A stretch of DNA of 64,000 bases from Seinonella peptonophila (GCF_900129355.1 NZ_FQVL01000006.1:62001-126000), one strand, 5' to 3'. Shown: positions 53,882 through 63,485, counted from the first letter of the stretch. Numbers and translations: made by a program. The notes: generated from the letters alone by a model not told the origin.

Positions 53882-54091
53882 CTAAAGTAACATTGGATCA
53901 GGTTGATGAGGATTAACGCCCATCACTTGGATCAGAATTTGGTTAATCAATCGAATCTCATTTCGAATCATCTCTTGATGTAAAGTACTCTTACCATGCT
54001 GTTTTTCTTCCAATGATGGCTTTTTTGCATGTAGACTTTGAAACAACAGACGTTCTTGATCACCATTTAGAAATAAAGTGATTTTCGTCAT
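53882..54091 (-). CDS. Uncharacterised 69-residue protein
   Basis: A small hydrophilic protein starting MTKITLFLNGDQERLLFQ, with a helical middle (QEMIRNEIRLINQILIQVM). AAAGGAGATTACA precedes the ATG. It is the first gene of a two-gene operon with the 139-residue protein. Both are short, helical and unassigned. Phage-like or plasmid-like accessory function is possible but not shown. Confidence 0.6.
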   Translation of the reverse strand: MTKITLFLNGDQERLLFQSLHAKKPSLEEKQHGKSTLHQEMIRNEIRLINQILIQVMGVNPHQPDPMLL

Positions 54092-54532
54092 TGTAATCTC
54101 CTTTACATACCCCCGCTTCAGTTGAATAGAGCCAGAGATGTTGAGGGAATACTATGAAAATATGAATAAATTGATTACAATATAGTCAATTAACTTTTTC
54201 TAAAAGAGTGCTGATGTTGTGAGCCAATTCAACATCTTGTCAGTGCTTTTAGTGATTTCTCCATCTTTTGTTCCACTACTTCGTTTTTTCAAAATTGCCA
54301 TTCTTCGTATAAACTATTATAGATCAATAGGATAAGCACATGTCCCATTTTCTGCATTTAATCGACCCGTTAAATAAATAGTCGTACCAAGGTTCAATTA
54401 ATAGAATTTACTTTTGAAAAACTATACTTAAAGGTCTTTCAGGCATACAAAAAGCCTTTTTTGGATATATCTAAATATCCATTTTTCATTTCTGATCTGC
54501 TTATTTACTGTACATCTTTAAACTAATTTCAA
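54092..54532. other. Intergenic region between divergent genes
   Basis: About 440 AT-rich bases holding the upstream regions of the hypothetical operon and the HTH-TPR regulator. AAAAAGCC-type short repeats near 54450 are the only structure. Confidence 0.3.
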
Positions 54533-54561
54533 TTGCTAGAATGATACAAATAGTCTATGAT
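54533..54561 (+). promoter_or_regulatory. Sigma-A promoter of the HTH-TPR regulator
   Basis: TTGCTA and TATGAT are separated by 17 bases and lie 35 bases before the start codon. Confidence 0.5.
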
Positions 54562-54595
54562 AAATGGTAAATACTTCATAATAAAGGAGGTCTTC

Positions 54596-55957
54596 ATGAA
54601 AATAAATGAGAACTTGCTTGAAGAGTATTCAGGAATAATAAGCTATCTGATCCGTAGTGAGCGTCACAAACAGGGCTTAAAAGCGAAATGCTTAGCAGAT
54701 CAAACGGTATCTGAAGCTACGCTATCCAATATTGTCAATCGAACAGCTACAGTTAGGGAAGATAAAATCTATCATGTGCTAGAGAAATTGGGGATACGTA
54801 AAGAAGATATTCCAAAACGTATTCAAGCTGAGCATACAGAACAGGAAACGATTAGATATTATCTTAAACTATCTGAAGCTTTGATCAACAGCCAACAATT
54901 AGAAGAGGCAAAAAAGGACATTGACTTCTACAAACAAAATCTATGTGAATACCACCCTCTTTACCCGTTCAATCAATTTCTTGAAGGCCTTTATTATCTA
55001 GGAAAAAAGGAGCACTGTTTAGCAGCAAAAATCTTCCTCAATGCTCTTGATACATGTGCTAAATACTACTTAAATCCAGTCGATAACTTTGCATCAACAT
55101 GCTATAGCCATTTAAGTAAGTGTAAATACCAAGAAAACGATTTGGAAGTAGCTTTACATTATCTTGAAAAGGGATTGTCAGTTCTTGATGAGTCGAAAGA
55201 AAATCACAAAATCAAATGGTTTTTACTAGGGAATAAGGTTATTTGCATGGAGAAACTAGGACATTTCAATCAGGCACTACAATTGGTTCAAGAAATCTGG
55301 CGATATATCGATGAGGTTGAATTTCTCCAAGTAAAACTCAATCTATATAAATCCAAAGCCAATTTATTGATAAAGAATCATCAACTAGATGATGCCCTAC
55401 AATGTGCAAGCCATGGATTTCAGATTGCCTACAATAGCCCAAAGAGCCGTTATATTTTTGATTTCTTAATGATTTTAGGATCTATTCATTTACTTCAAAA
55501 AGATTGTATCAGCGCTGAGAAAAGTTTCAAAACGGCTACTTTAATTGATGACACAATGAAATTCCCTCGAAGACATATTGATGCCTATTCATTCCTGGCA
55601 ATCTTATATATTTATCAGCAAGAGTGGGGAAAAGCAAAAGAGGTTCTAGATCATGCAGTCACAATTGGTAGGGAAGTTCAAGATATCCATCGATTAACTC
55701 GTGCATTAATCGTTAATGGCAACTATTTTTTCTTTCAAAACCAACTTGAAGAGGCGATTCCTTATTATGAAGAAGCTGTAATGTTAGCCAAAGAAAACGC
55801 GTTTTATCACAGACAATATCATGCCCTATTTAAACTAACTGATTGCAACGCTGCACTCGGAAATGATAAACTATTCACTAAATTCAGCAAAGAACTTTTC
55901 TATCTTCAAAAGAAAATTGAGCTAAATAGAGAGGAGGATATCTATGAACTCCACTAG
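54596..55957 (+). CDS. HTH-XRE/TPR regulator of the RRNPP type
   Basis: A 453-residue cytoplasmic regulator. The N-terminal 65 residues form an XRE-like helix-turn-helix (GLKAKCLADQTVSEATLSNI). The rest is a TPR superhelix with repeated motifs such as DLEVALHYLEKGLSVLDE and QLEEAIPYYEEAVMLAKE. The architecture matches Rgg/PlcR/NprR/AimR receptors that bind short peptides. AAAGGAGGT five bases before the ATG at 54596 sets the start (frame opens at 54557). Its stop overlaps a 36-codon ORF with a strong binding site. Confidence 0.82.
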   Translation: MKINENLLEEYSGIISYLIRSERHKQGLKAKCLADQTVSEATLSNIVNRTATVREDKIYHVLEKLGIRKEDIPKRIQAEHTEQETIRYYLKLSEALINSQQLEEAKKDIDFYKQNLCEYHPLYPFNQFLEGLYYLGKKEHCLAAKIFLNALDTCAKYYLNPVDNFASTCYSHLSKCKYQENDLEVALHYLEKGLSVLDESKENHKIKWFLLGNKVICMEKLGHFNQALQLVQEIWRYIDEVEFLQVKLNLYKSKANLLIKNHQLDDALQCASHGFQIAYNSPKSRYIFDFLMILGSIHLLQKDCISAEKSFKTATLIDDTMKFPRRHIDAYSFLAILYIYQQEWGKAKEVLDHAVTIGREVQDIHRLTRALIVNGNYFFFQNQLEEAIPYYEEAVMLAKENAFYHRQYHALFKLTDCNAALGNDKLFTKFSKELFYLQKKIELNREEDIYELH

Positions 55958-56054
55958 TCTTTTTGTAGGCCCAAACGACGATGAAGATTTAGCCTGTATT
56001 GTAGATCCTAATAGTGATGAAGTCTTAACTAATAGACCCTTACCTTTGATATAA
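55944..56054 (+). CDS. Candidate signalling propeptide (36 aa) overlapping the HTH-TPR gene
   Basis: GAGAGGAGGATATCT precedes an ATG that overlaps the last 14 bases of the regulator gene. The peptide reads MNSTSLFVGPNDDEDLACIV and ends in NRPLPLI. Acidic, with a Pro-rich hydrophobic end, it could be a precursor whose C-terminal heptapeptide is the signal, as in PapR, NprX or AimP. It has no classical Sec signal, so secretion would need another route. Confidence 0.6.
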   Translation: MNSTSLFVGPNDDEDLACIVDPNSDEVLTNRPLPLI

Positions 56055-56173
56055 GATTAAATCCGTTCACGTCCTATATGGCGAGATCGGCTTTTTTTCT
56101 CTGTAAAAAAATCTGACGCAATATTCGACCATCTTTCTTGACTCGAACATCTGTATACATATATAATAAAATG

Positions 56174-56215
56174 GACGGTGATCGTCGCCGTGTGGCAACG
56201 ATCCTCCGTTATTTT
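56174..56215 (+). terminator. Terminator of the HTH-TPR/peptide operon
   Basis: A long imperfect stem (ACGG..GATCGT.GCC with GGC.ACGATC..CCGT) around GTGT is followed by TATTTTAG. Confidence 0.7.
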
Positions 56216-56654
56216 AGAGTCCTAGAAATACACGGATAGCCGGCCAAAGCGATGCCGTGTAGTCTAGGGTTTGTAAAATGGTTGTCTTCATGATGGAGAC
56301 AACCATTTTTAGTTCTTGTTCAAAGAAATAGTCCACTAACTTGGTAAAGAGGCAAGTGGTCAGGAAGATTCCTTTCCATGTCGAGTTGAATCGACTTGCC
56401 GAATACCACGGTTGTTGTTTTTCTGGTTGTTGTGCTTTCGAGGCTTCCTGTAGCTGATAAAGCTGACGAAGCACCCGAAGTAGGGTTTGTTGCGTCTGTA
56501 ACCGTTTGGACCTTTCTTCGCACAAGATACTAGAAAGAGAATTTCTTCTCTGCGACTGAGTGATTTGTCGGTTCAGAAACACCTTACTTACTAGACAATA
56601 TTGTTTCCAGAACCGGATTTGCGCCACCTGTGTTGATAAAATAAGCTTTTTCAT
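56214..56654 (-). CDS. Uncharacterised 146-residue protein
   Basis: An unrecognised basic protein starting MKKLILSTQVAQIRFWKQY, rich in Gln and Arg with a helical middle (RLQTQQTLLRVLRQLYQLQ). The C-terminal 40 residues are more hydrophobic (LTTCLFTKLVDYFFEQELKM). GGGGGA is eight bases before the ATG at 56654. Antisense frames are shadows. Its 3' end abuts the terminator of the convergent peptide operon. A role cannot be proposed. Confidence 0.45.
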   Translation of the reverse strand: MKKLILSTQVAQIRFWKQYCLVSKVFLNRQITQSQRRNSLSSILCEERSKRLQTQQTLLRVLRQLYQLQEASKAQQPEKQQPWYSASRFNSTWKGIFLTTCLFTKLVDYFFEQELKMVVSIMKTTILQTLDYTASLWPAIRVFLGL

Positions 56655-57441
56655 CTGCACATTCCCCCAAATTCATTTGAAATTTGGAGGATCAGTCGCC
56701 TACACGGCATACTATGGAAGAAAGACGAAGTAAGAGGGAATCAGGTGATTCAACCATACCTTACCTTTGTCTACTTCATTTATCTTTTGACCGATCAAAC
56801 CGTCCATATGACTGTAATCACTCATCTATTTAGATGTTTATGCAGAAGCAGCGAGTCAACAATCGTAAACTCTACTACTCATTCCATCACATCTATAACA
56901 GATAAGTACTAAAAAGATTCTATTAAAGACGCAGACAAGTTCCTTAGACACGATATAGGCATTCCTATATCTATGGCTATAAGGTTGCTGCTATCTTTAA
57001 TAAGTTTGTTAATATTTTATTTGAAACAGTTTATTCTGTCAATTTTAGTAGTTCCATTACAAAGCGAATGTAGCATTCGAATCCCATAGTCGGATTGCCA
57101 TCGAAAGTTAGACAACTATCGCTATTTGGGCATGCCATCGTTTTGACCACCTATCATAATTTTGTGAGCATGATATCTGGTGAATAATCCTGTTAATCGT
57201 TATCAGTCGAGTTATGTAATCGAGGAAATTTTGTTGAATTTACAAGGTATCTTGTATCATTAGTGAAAATCTTGCGATATTGAATGCCTATAGGCAATTA
57301 ATGCGTTTCATGTTTAATTCATTTATCAATACATTGTAATTATTTATTTACATAATAGAGTTAACGCAAAATGCCTAATTTACCAATGATCTGAATTAGC
57401 ATTATACTATATAAAACGAGCTAAAGGTGCGTGCATAACAT
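56655..57441. other. Intergenic region upstream of the repeat protein
   Basis: About 790 bases with no supported gene and no clear hairpin. The last 200 bases are strongly AT-rich and presumably hold the promoter of the plus-strand gene. Confidence 0.35.
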
Positions 57442-58896
57442 ATGTACCAATCAGAGATTGACCAAGTCGGTGCCAATGTCATTGTCGAAACGTTATTTAA
57501 CCAGATGAAAGAATTGGACTTTCGTGAGCCTATCGAGCTCGATATGTCTAGTATCCTTACAGAGATCAGACAGCATTTCAACGTTTTTATTGATAGGGAC
57601 ACACAGGATAACATAATGAAAGATTTACAAGATCATCAAGTCATCACTTATGTGGCTGGGCGTCGTTTTGGTCTTGGTCCTAATTTTAATCAATCGACAT
57701 CTACAATGAAACTATCTGATGAACAATTAGCCAATGTGATTCAGCAACAGAATCACTGGAAAACAACACGCCCTTTAACTGAATCAGAACAATCTGTCTT
57801 GTCGCAGCTTCTCTCCTTTTTTAAAAATGGTGAAAATCCACAGCATGAACAAATTCCTAAGCCGTTACAATTTGAAGATCTGCCTACTCAAACATTAGTA
57901 GAAACGAGAGCTCTGGATGATCTATTGGAACGAGGTTTCATTCAAAGCTTCCATACAAATGGACGTCTTACACAATCTATATATGTTTTAGGTGATATGT
58001 CTCTATCTGTTGGTGATCAGCGTTTATCTCCACAAGAACAACAATCCCTTTCAGAGCGTCAACAAAGTTGGATTCAATCGATAGAGCAAGTGAATGAGTT
58101 ACCAACAGACGAACGAGAATTATTAGCAAGAATCATCGAAAGGATCACTGAAAGTAAACCGTTCCCTCTCCCTGTTAGTAGAAAGCAATTACGTGATGAC
58201 TTAGAAATAAACTATAACAGCCGTATTTTAAATAAACTACTTTCTAATGGATTCATTATACAATTAGAGCCGAACATTTATGGAATCGGAGAAAAGTTAT
58301 CCCATCTTCCACAACTCTTGCACGACCAAAAACAGTGGGAAGGGAAAATTCTCTCCATCTCTAACAATGAGGTTCAAATTGTTGAGGCTATCCTTTCTCA
58401 GATGACTAGACAAGATTTTCAACCCGTTGATTTAAAAAGCATCAAGGATCATCTGATTGATCGCATGGGCAAAACTGAGTTTCATGCTTCCATCAACAAG
58501 TTAGTAAAAGAGCAAATCATCACTCGCGTGGAAAGAGAAAACATTGGATTAGGGGAAAAGTTCAACCAATGTCCTGGAGATTTCACTTCATACGTAAGCA
58601 ATGAAGAACAATTAACAGATATTATAAGCAAACAGAAAGAGTGGGAAATTCAGAGGAAGCATGAAACACGCCAATTAAAATTACAATCCATTTCCGAAGA
58701 CCTAAGAGATGATCCACAGTTATTTGAAGATTTACTTGCTCTGATACCAAGGGAAAAACTCGAACAACATCTTCAAGAACGATCTACAAAAACGGCTCCT
58801 GATCATTTCCAAGATAAATTAAGAAGAACAGCGCAACTGGATTTACCTACACAAAGATCATTCAATTTTATCGATCAATCTCGTGAGCGATCATAA
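57442..58896 (+). CDS. Protein of four tandem winged-helix-like repeats
   Basis: A 484-residue soluble protein. Four units of about 100-120 residues repeat: helices, then a short strand pair ending RFGLGPNFN, IYVLGDMSL, IYGIGEKLS and NIGLGEKFN. Each unit is followed by a Q-x-x-W turn (QQQNHWK, RQQSWIQ, DQKQWEG, KQKEWEI). Each has the helix-helix-wing pattern of a winged helix, but no family is recognised. Four such domains would give a long DNA- or protein-binding array. An AAAGGTG site lies about 12 bases before the ATG. It is followed by a LemA-like gene 155 bases away on the same strand. Confidence 0.6.
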   Translation: MYQSEIDQVGANVIVETLFNQMKELDFREPIELDMSSILTEIRQHFNVFIDRDTQDNIMKDLQDHQVITYVAGRRFGLGPNFNQSTSTMKLSDEQLANVIQQQNHWKTTRPLTESEQSVLSQLLSFFKNGENPQHEQIPKPLQFEDLPTQTLVETRALDDLLERGFIQSFHTNGRLTQSIYVLGDMSLSVGDQRLSPQEQQSLSERQQSWIQSIEQVNELPTDERELLARIIERITESKPFPLPVSRKQLRDDLEINYNSRILNKLLSNGFIIQLEPNIYGIGEKLSHLPQLLHDQKQWEGKILSISNNEVQIVEAILSQMTRQDFQPVDLKSIKDHLIDRMGKTEFHASINKLVKEQIITRVERENIGLGEKFNQCPGDFTSYVSNEEQLTDIISKQKEWEIQRKHETRQLKLQSISEDLRDDPQLFEDLLALIPREKLEQHLQERSTKTAPDHFQDKLRRTAQLDLPTQRSFNFIDQSRERS

Positions 58897-59051
58897 CTTT
58901 ATCGATCATAGAATCCGTAATTATGGCAAAAAGTTTTATCTGATCAATCCCACTCTTACAAAAGAATCAATATCTTATAAACTGAAACCATGATATTATA
59001 AAATGGTTGTTTATATTATTTAATAATAAATTATTTGGAGAGGATTTTAAA

Positions 59052-59693
59052 ATGATCGTAATAAAAGAGCGAACATATATCAAAAAATTCTTCGTTTTTG
59101 CTATTGGAATCATCATTGGCTGGATTTTTTACATATTTGTTGCAGCATTGTTTACGAGTGGGGATGACATACCTGATATATATGGAATTTTAGCATTAGT
59201 TCTTTCTGTATTGACAATGGTCGTTTATTCGATTATTAGTGAATTTAATTATTTGAAGCAATTGAAGTTTGCGACGAGTTCTTTGCTAAGTAACATCTCC
59301 GCTTTTCATAAACGGGAACAAAAACTGATCTCTAAAGCGGAAGAAGTTATTGCTACGTTTTTGAAGCATGAAAGTAATGTTCATCAATCGATCGCTACTT
59401 CGCGAAATGACACAAAAAAAGTAGTAACCGATCTAGAAAATATATCATTATCTGATTTAATGCTAACGGTTGAGAACTATCCCCGATTAAAATCAGATAA
59501 ACATATCTCCAAAATCCTTGAGCAAATTGAAGAATCACAAAATGCCATTTTAGAATCGAAATTGATGTACAACCAATATATCGCATATTACAATGGGGCG
59601 ATTTACAGTTTTCCAGCAAATATTTTCTCTAGCATGTGGAATTTAAAGCCTTTGCCTCTTTATGAAGAGCAATCTAATGATGATATATCATAA
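59052..59693 (+). CDS. LemA-like membrane protein
   Basis: A 213-residue protein. Two N-terminal transmembrane helices (FFVFAIGIIIGWIFYIFVA and ILALVLSVLTMVVYSII) precede a helical cytoplasmic domain. ENYPRLKSDKHISKILEQIE and LMYNQYIAYYNGAIYSFP, followed by ANIFSSMW, carry the LemA family signatures (E-x-YP-x-LK, then YN-x3-YN-x2-I-x2-FP). LemA proteins are envelope-associated four-helix bundles of unclear role. GGAGAGGA sets the start at 59052 and not 59007. Confidence 0.75.
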   Translation: MIVIKERTYIKKFFVFAIGIIIGWIFYIFVAALFTSGDDIPDIYGILALVLSVLTMVVYSIISEFNYLKQLKFATSSLLSNISAFHKREQKLISKAEEVIATFLKHESNVHQSIATSRNDTKKVVTDLENISLSDLMLTVENYPRLKSDKHISKILEQIEESQNAILESKLMYNQYIAYYNGAIYSFPANIFSSMWNLKPLPLYEEQSNDDIS

Positions 59694-60284
59694 TTTTTGT
59701 TGAGAGGTTTGAGATTAACAAGTATGTTCTAAATATCAACTTTCTAAAAATTGAGCTTTTGAATTAGACTTTCCTTGTCCATACTCATATGTACATGTAA
59801 GTCTATCTAAATCTATTAGAAGATCATGTCAAAAAATCTTAAAAGATTAATAAAATATAGCTTCCCATATTCTCAAAAAAAGTGTACCATGATTTCAATT
59901 TAGATATGGTACACTCTTTACTAAGTCAGTGCATTGCGTGAAATTACTGAGTATATAGATAAATGATTCATTCATTTGATTAGGGTTTGTGCGATGTTGG
60001 ATAGTATGGAGAAACGTAGGATTATGGAATGTGTTTGCAGTTTTGTTTGGACGATCTATTTTATTAATCTATACTTTTTAGCATAGCGAATTGTTAAAGG
60101 AACAATATAGGTCAATCATAAAATGTATAAAATCAATAAGAGATATCCAATATTGGATACCCCTAGATTGAGGGAGATTTGAGTGTCACGATCGACGTGA
60201 GTCATCTGTTGTGAATATATTGAAATAAAATCATTTGTGATTTGCTAAACGACGTACAAAAGTGAGTCAGCCAAATAGCGTGGG
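59694..60284. other. Intergenic region between convergent genes
   Basis: About 590 AT-rich bases. The only clear structure is the hairpin terminator at 59874-59915; no coding signal is present. Confidence 0.4.
59874..59922. terminator. Bidirectional hairpin terminator
   Basis: AGTGTACCAT (59881-59890) pairs perfectly with ATGGTACACT (59906-59915), with TTTTTT on the minus side and CTTTACT on the plus side. It serves the LemA-like gene and perhaps the P450 operon. Confidence 0.7.
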
Positions 60285-60617
60285 TTACTTTCTGACTAGT
60301 TGTACGTTTCCTAAACCGACTTCAATAATCTCTTCACAAACAGTGAGGAGATGGTTAAAGACTTCTTGTCCTTGTGGATCTTTTAAAGCTTTTTCATAAA
60401 TTTCAACGCTAGGGTAGTAAATCTCAATCATATAAGCAAATGTGGGTAAGGGATTTTTTCCTTGTAAAGCTGCGACTGGATTTAGTTTAAAATCGGTTAC
60501 CTCAAAGCGAATTACTTCAATAGTCTCTTTTAACATAGGGATAAGCTCATCATAGAGAAAAGCGCTAAGCTCTCTTGGTTCGTCTACCTGATTAAATAAA
60601 CAGACCACTTTCACCAT
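60285..60617 (-). CDS. EthD-like ferredoxin-fold protein
   Basis: A 110-residue protein starting MVKVVCLFNQVDEPRELSAF, with an alpha/beta ferredoxin-like pattern close to EthD proteins. These often accompany cytochrome P450 or polyketide-type enzymes. LPTFAYMIEIYYPSVEIYE is the second half. It is 30 bases downstream of the P450 gene and is the last gene of the operon. Function is inferred from context. Confidence 0.6.
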   Translation of the reverse strand: MVKVVCLFNQVDEPRELSAFLYDELIPMLKETIEVIRFEVTDFKLNPVAALQGKNPLPTFAYMIEIYYPSVEIYEKALKDPQGQEVFNHLLTVCEEIIEVGLGNVQLVRK

Positions 60618-60647
60618 CGTTGTTCACTCTCTCCGCATTCACACTTT

Positions 60648-61826
60648 TTATTTCATTGACCATGAAACTTCCATTTTACGAATTCCATATACAATGTAAC
60701 TGTTATGCATTTCTATTGAATCTTTGTTAACCTGAATATCTTTAACAGCATCTAATAGCGTTTTGATCGCAATAACCGCTTCTGTTTGGGCTAGATCCAT
60801 ACCAATGCATTGATGGACACCATGTCCAAAAGCCAAATTCTTCACATTGAGCTGCCGTTCCATGTCAAACTGATCAGGGTTAGCAAATTTCTGTTCATCA
60901 CGATTGGCAGAGCCTAAGTACGGAACGATTAAATCCCCTTTCTTAATCTGCATTCCCCCAAGCACAACATCTTGTGCTGCTTTTCGGTATACTGATTGAA
61001 ATGGGGAATAAAAGCGCAGAACCTCAGTAATAAAGTTGGGGATTTTTTGAGGTTGTTCACTTAATTTAAATTGTAGTTCTGGTTGATCACTTAAAACTAA
61101 CAAACAACTTGAAATTAAATTCTTCGTCGTTTCATGACCAGCTAAAAGCATCAGAATCGCTGTGCCAAGAAGATCTGTGTCGTTTAAATATACACCATCC
61201 GCTTTGGTCAACATCAGACGACTGATAAAGTCATCTTGAGGTTTCTTCCTTTTTTCTTGGAATACCCCCATGAAATACATGGCCATTTCCTGCTGAGCCT
61301 GAGTAAATTCATTTATATCTAAATCTCCACCATTGGCCGCTGTCGTTACTATATCTGCCCATCTTCCAAATTGCTTTGCATCTTCTAATGGAACACCCAT
61401 CAAAATACAAATGATCTCAATCGGGATTACTGCTGAGAATTGAGAAACAATCTCTGCGCTGTTTTTTTCTTTTAATTGGTTTACTATACGTTCACTAATA
61501 TACTCAGCGAAAGGAGTAAGACGTTCAGCTGTATCACTGCCATAAGCTTTCATCACATAACCCATGCGATATTTTTTATGAATAGGCGGGTCAGTATAAA
61601 TAAATGCTTTACTTAATCCCTCACCAGCATCACTTGGATAGTAATCAGAAGTGAAAAACTGATAATCACTTAAAACTCTTTTTACATCTTCATAACGAAA
61701 GACTTCCCATGCGCCTTTTCTACCATCAGTAATCGTTAATGACTCATTATAATGTACTGCATTGTTATTACGCATTTGTGAATAAAAAGGAAAAGGGTCT
61801 TGTGCGTTCCATTCGTTGGTTGTCAT
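60648..61826 (-). CDS. Cytochrome P450
   Basis: A complete soluble bacterial P450 of 392 residues. The I-helix oxygen-binding motif is AGHETT, the K-helix ExxR is EVLRFY, and the heme loop LAFGHGVHQCIGMDLA carries the axial Cys. The early AFIYTDPPIHKKYR is typical of the bacterial soluble type. It needs ferredoxin partners from elsewhere and likely hydroxylates a small lipophilic substrate. A GGGGTG stretch precedes the ATG at 61826. It lies between a resolvase-like gene 18 bases upstream and the EthD-like gene. Confidence 0.93.
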   Translation of the reverse strand: MTTNEWNAQDPFPFYSQMRNNNAVHYNESLTITDGRKGAWEVFRYEDVKRVLSDYQFFTSDYYPSDAGEGLSKAFIYTDPPIHKKYRMGYVMKAYGSDTAERLTPFAEYISERIVNQLKEKNSAEIVSQFSAVIPIEIICILMGVPLEDAKQFGRWADIVTTAANGGDLDINEFTQAQQEMAMYFMGVFQEKRKKPQDDFISRLMLTKADGVYLNDTDLLGTAILMLLAGHETTKNLISSCLLVLSDQPELQFKLSEQPQKIPNFITEVLRFYSPFQSVYRKAAQDVVLGGMQIKKGDLIVPYLGSANRDEQKFANPDQFDMERQLNVKNLAFGHGVHQCIGMDLAQTEAVIAIKTLLDAVKDIQVNKDSIEMHNSYIVYGIRKMEVSWSMK

Positions 61827-61844
61827 AAACACCCCATGTTTTGT

Positions 61845-62468
61845 TTAGGAGTCATTGCCTCCTAAAATTTTTCGTTTATATAACTGACGTGCCAATGCCG
61901 AATTAGTTGCAATATGTTCCTCAGTATAATCGCTAGTTGTCAAGTCTTCTAAGGAATGGTCAGATTCATTCGAATCACTAGCTTCGTGTTCATCCTTTAA
62001 GACTTTGCCGTAAGATTCAAATTTGGCTACTTCGTTAAATAAACCAGTAATATTCGCGCTTTCAATATCGATACCATTTTCCTCTGCGTATGTAGAAGGT
62101 CCACTTTCCTGATCTAATCTTTTTTTTAAGGATGTATCCATTTTTATTAATGCCTGAATGAGGTTTTGGGTCACAAGATCTTTTGTATCAATATTTTCAG
62201 CTAAGCAAATGAGTCGAATTCGTCTAATAAATAACTTATCCAAAAAACCGAGGAAATGAGGGGTGGTTAAACCCACTTGGTCAAGTTTAGGAAGAATTAG
62301 CGTATCACCTGGTTGCATACTATTAAATAATTCCAATAGTTTGGGACGACTTTCATTAATACTAGTCGATTGGTCGAAAATAATTTTATCACACTTGTAT
62401 GTTCGCAAGATCTCGAGTGCACGATCAACATTTTTATATGCAGTTGGTGTAAAGTATGCAAATCTCAT
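61845..62468 (-). CDS. Resolvase-fold protein with altered catalytic motif
   Basis: A 207-residue protein. Residues 1-115 follow the serine-recombinase fold: RPKLLELFNSMQPGDTLIL, the Leu-rich KLDQVG in place of KLDRLGR, and RLICLAENIDT. The catalytic region, normally YxRVS, reads YFTPTA, so the nucleophilic Ser is Thr at best and the neighbouring Arg is Thr. Recombination is unlikely. The rest is acidic and ends LYKRKILGG. GGAGG lies before two ATGs, and the second is used. It leads the P450 operon, so a regulatory DNA-binding or structural role is possible. Confidence 0.65.
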   Translation of the reverse strand: MRFAYFTPTAYKNVDRALEILRTYKCDKIIFDQSTSINESRPKLLELFNSMQPGDTLILPKLDQVGLTTPHFLGFLDKLFIRRIRLICLAENIDTKDLVTQNLIQALIKMDTSLKKRLDQESGPSTYAEENGIDIESANITGLFNEVAKFESYGKVLKDEHEASDSNESDHSLEDLTTSDYTEEHIATNSALARQLYKRKILGGNDS

Positions 62469-62763
62469 CATGAACCTCCAAGTGAAAATAATATAGTAAT
62501 ATCGACCAACGAGAGGTCTTGAACAACAAAACTTCTGGTTTACAATAGGACTATTATTAAGTTTGTGGAAGTAGTTACGTAATATTGAAGATTAAATTTC
62601 CTATTGTATGCAATTATACAATAATTATGCCAGAGTGCAAACTAGAAAGACTTTAAAAATTCCATAGTATTCAGCTATATTTACACAATATTGTAATTAA
62701 CAAAAATAGGGAGCCTCTCATAAGCTGGATGACATCGCTTCTAGTCAGATAGATGTATAGAAA

Positions 62764-63465
62764 TTATTTCACAAGCTTCATTCGAATTGCCATAACCACA
62801 GCCTGTGTGCGATCTGTTGCTCCAAGTTTTTGGATGATATGGTGTATATGTGTTTTTGTTGTACCCTCAGAAATGCAAAGAAGTGTAGATATTTCATGGT
62901 TTCGTTTTCCATAAGCAAGCAGCTGTAACACTTCCATTTCCCGATTTGTTAATTTTTCAACCAATTGTTCTTGTCCAATATTAGACTCTTGTTTATCTGA
63001 GACCAATAGTTGATCTAAAGCACGTTTGGCTGTTGTACTATTGAATAGGGTTGCTCCGCGGTGCATGGCTCGTATGCAGCTCAGCAATTCTTCGGTTTCG
63101 GTATCTTTCAACAGATAACCAGCAGTTCCTGCCCGAATCCCGTCAAAGACATATTGTTCGACATCGAAAGTTGTTAGTAGGACAACTTTCGTTCCAGGCA
63201 AAGCCTCAATAATGGATTTTGTTGCAGCGATGCCAGTTATTCCCGGCATGCGGATATCCATCAAAACCATATCTGGAATCGTTTTTAAAACAACCTCAAC
63301 CACTTCTTCACCCGTTGAAGCCTCGCCGACCACCTGCATATCTTGTTGGACATCTATTATATAGCGCAATCCTTTCCGAATAAAGGGCTGATCATCTGCC
63401 AGAACAATTTGAATTGTCTTTTCGAAATATGTAAAAATCCGCAATATGCAATCTACTACGAGCAT
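62764..63465 (-). CDS. Orphan NarL/FixJ-type response regulator with an abnormal 5' end
   Basis: A receiver (IVLADDQPFIRKGLRYII with VLMDIRMPG as phosphoacceptor and KVVLLTTFD, LLKDTETEELL) plus a LuxR-type HTH (LTNREMEVLQLLAYGKRNHEI) are both intact. The usual start, MTIQIVLADD, is preceded here by EKTIQ, so the ATG is replaced by AAG. The frame continues upstream for about 16 codons to an ATG at 63465 with no binding site. No histidine kinase gene remains, since the terminator of the next gene is just beyond. The gene may be a truncated remainder. Confidence 0.75.
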   Translation of the reverse strand: MLVVDCILRIFTYFEKTIQIVLADDQPFIRKGLRYIIDVQQDMQVVGEASTGEEVVEVVLKTIPDMVLMDIRMPGITGIAATKSIIEALPGTKVVLLTTFDVEQYVFDGIRAGTAGYLLKDTETEELLSCIRAMHRGATLFNSTTAKRALDQLLVSDKQESNIGQEQLVEKLTNREMEVLQLLAYGKRNHEISTLLCISEGTTKTHIHHIIQKLGATDRTQAVVMAIRMKLVK

Positions 63466-63485
63466 ACTTGTTAATCAAGCGATTG

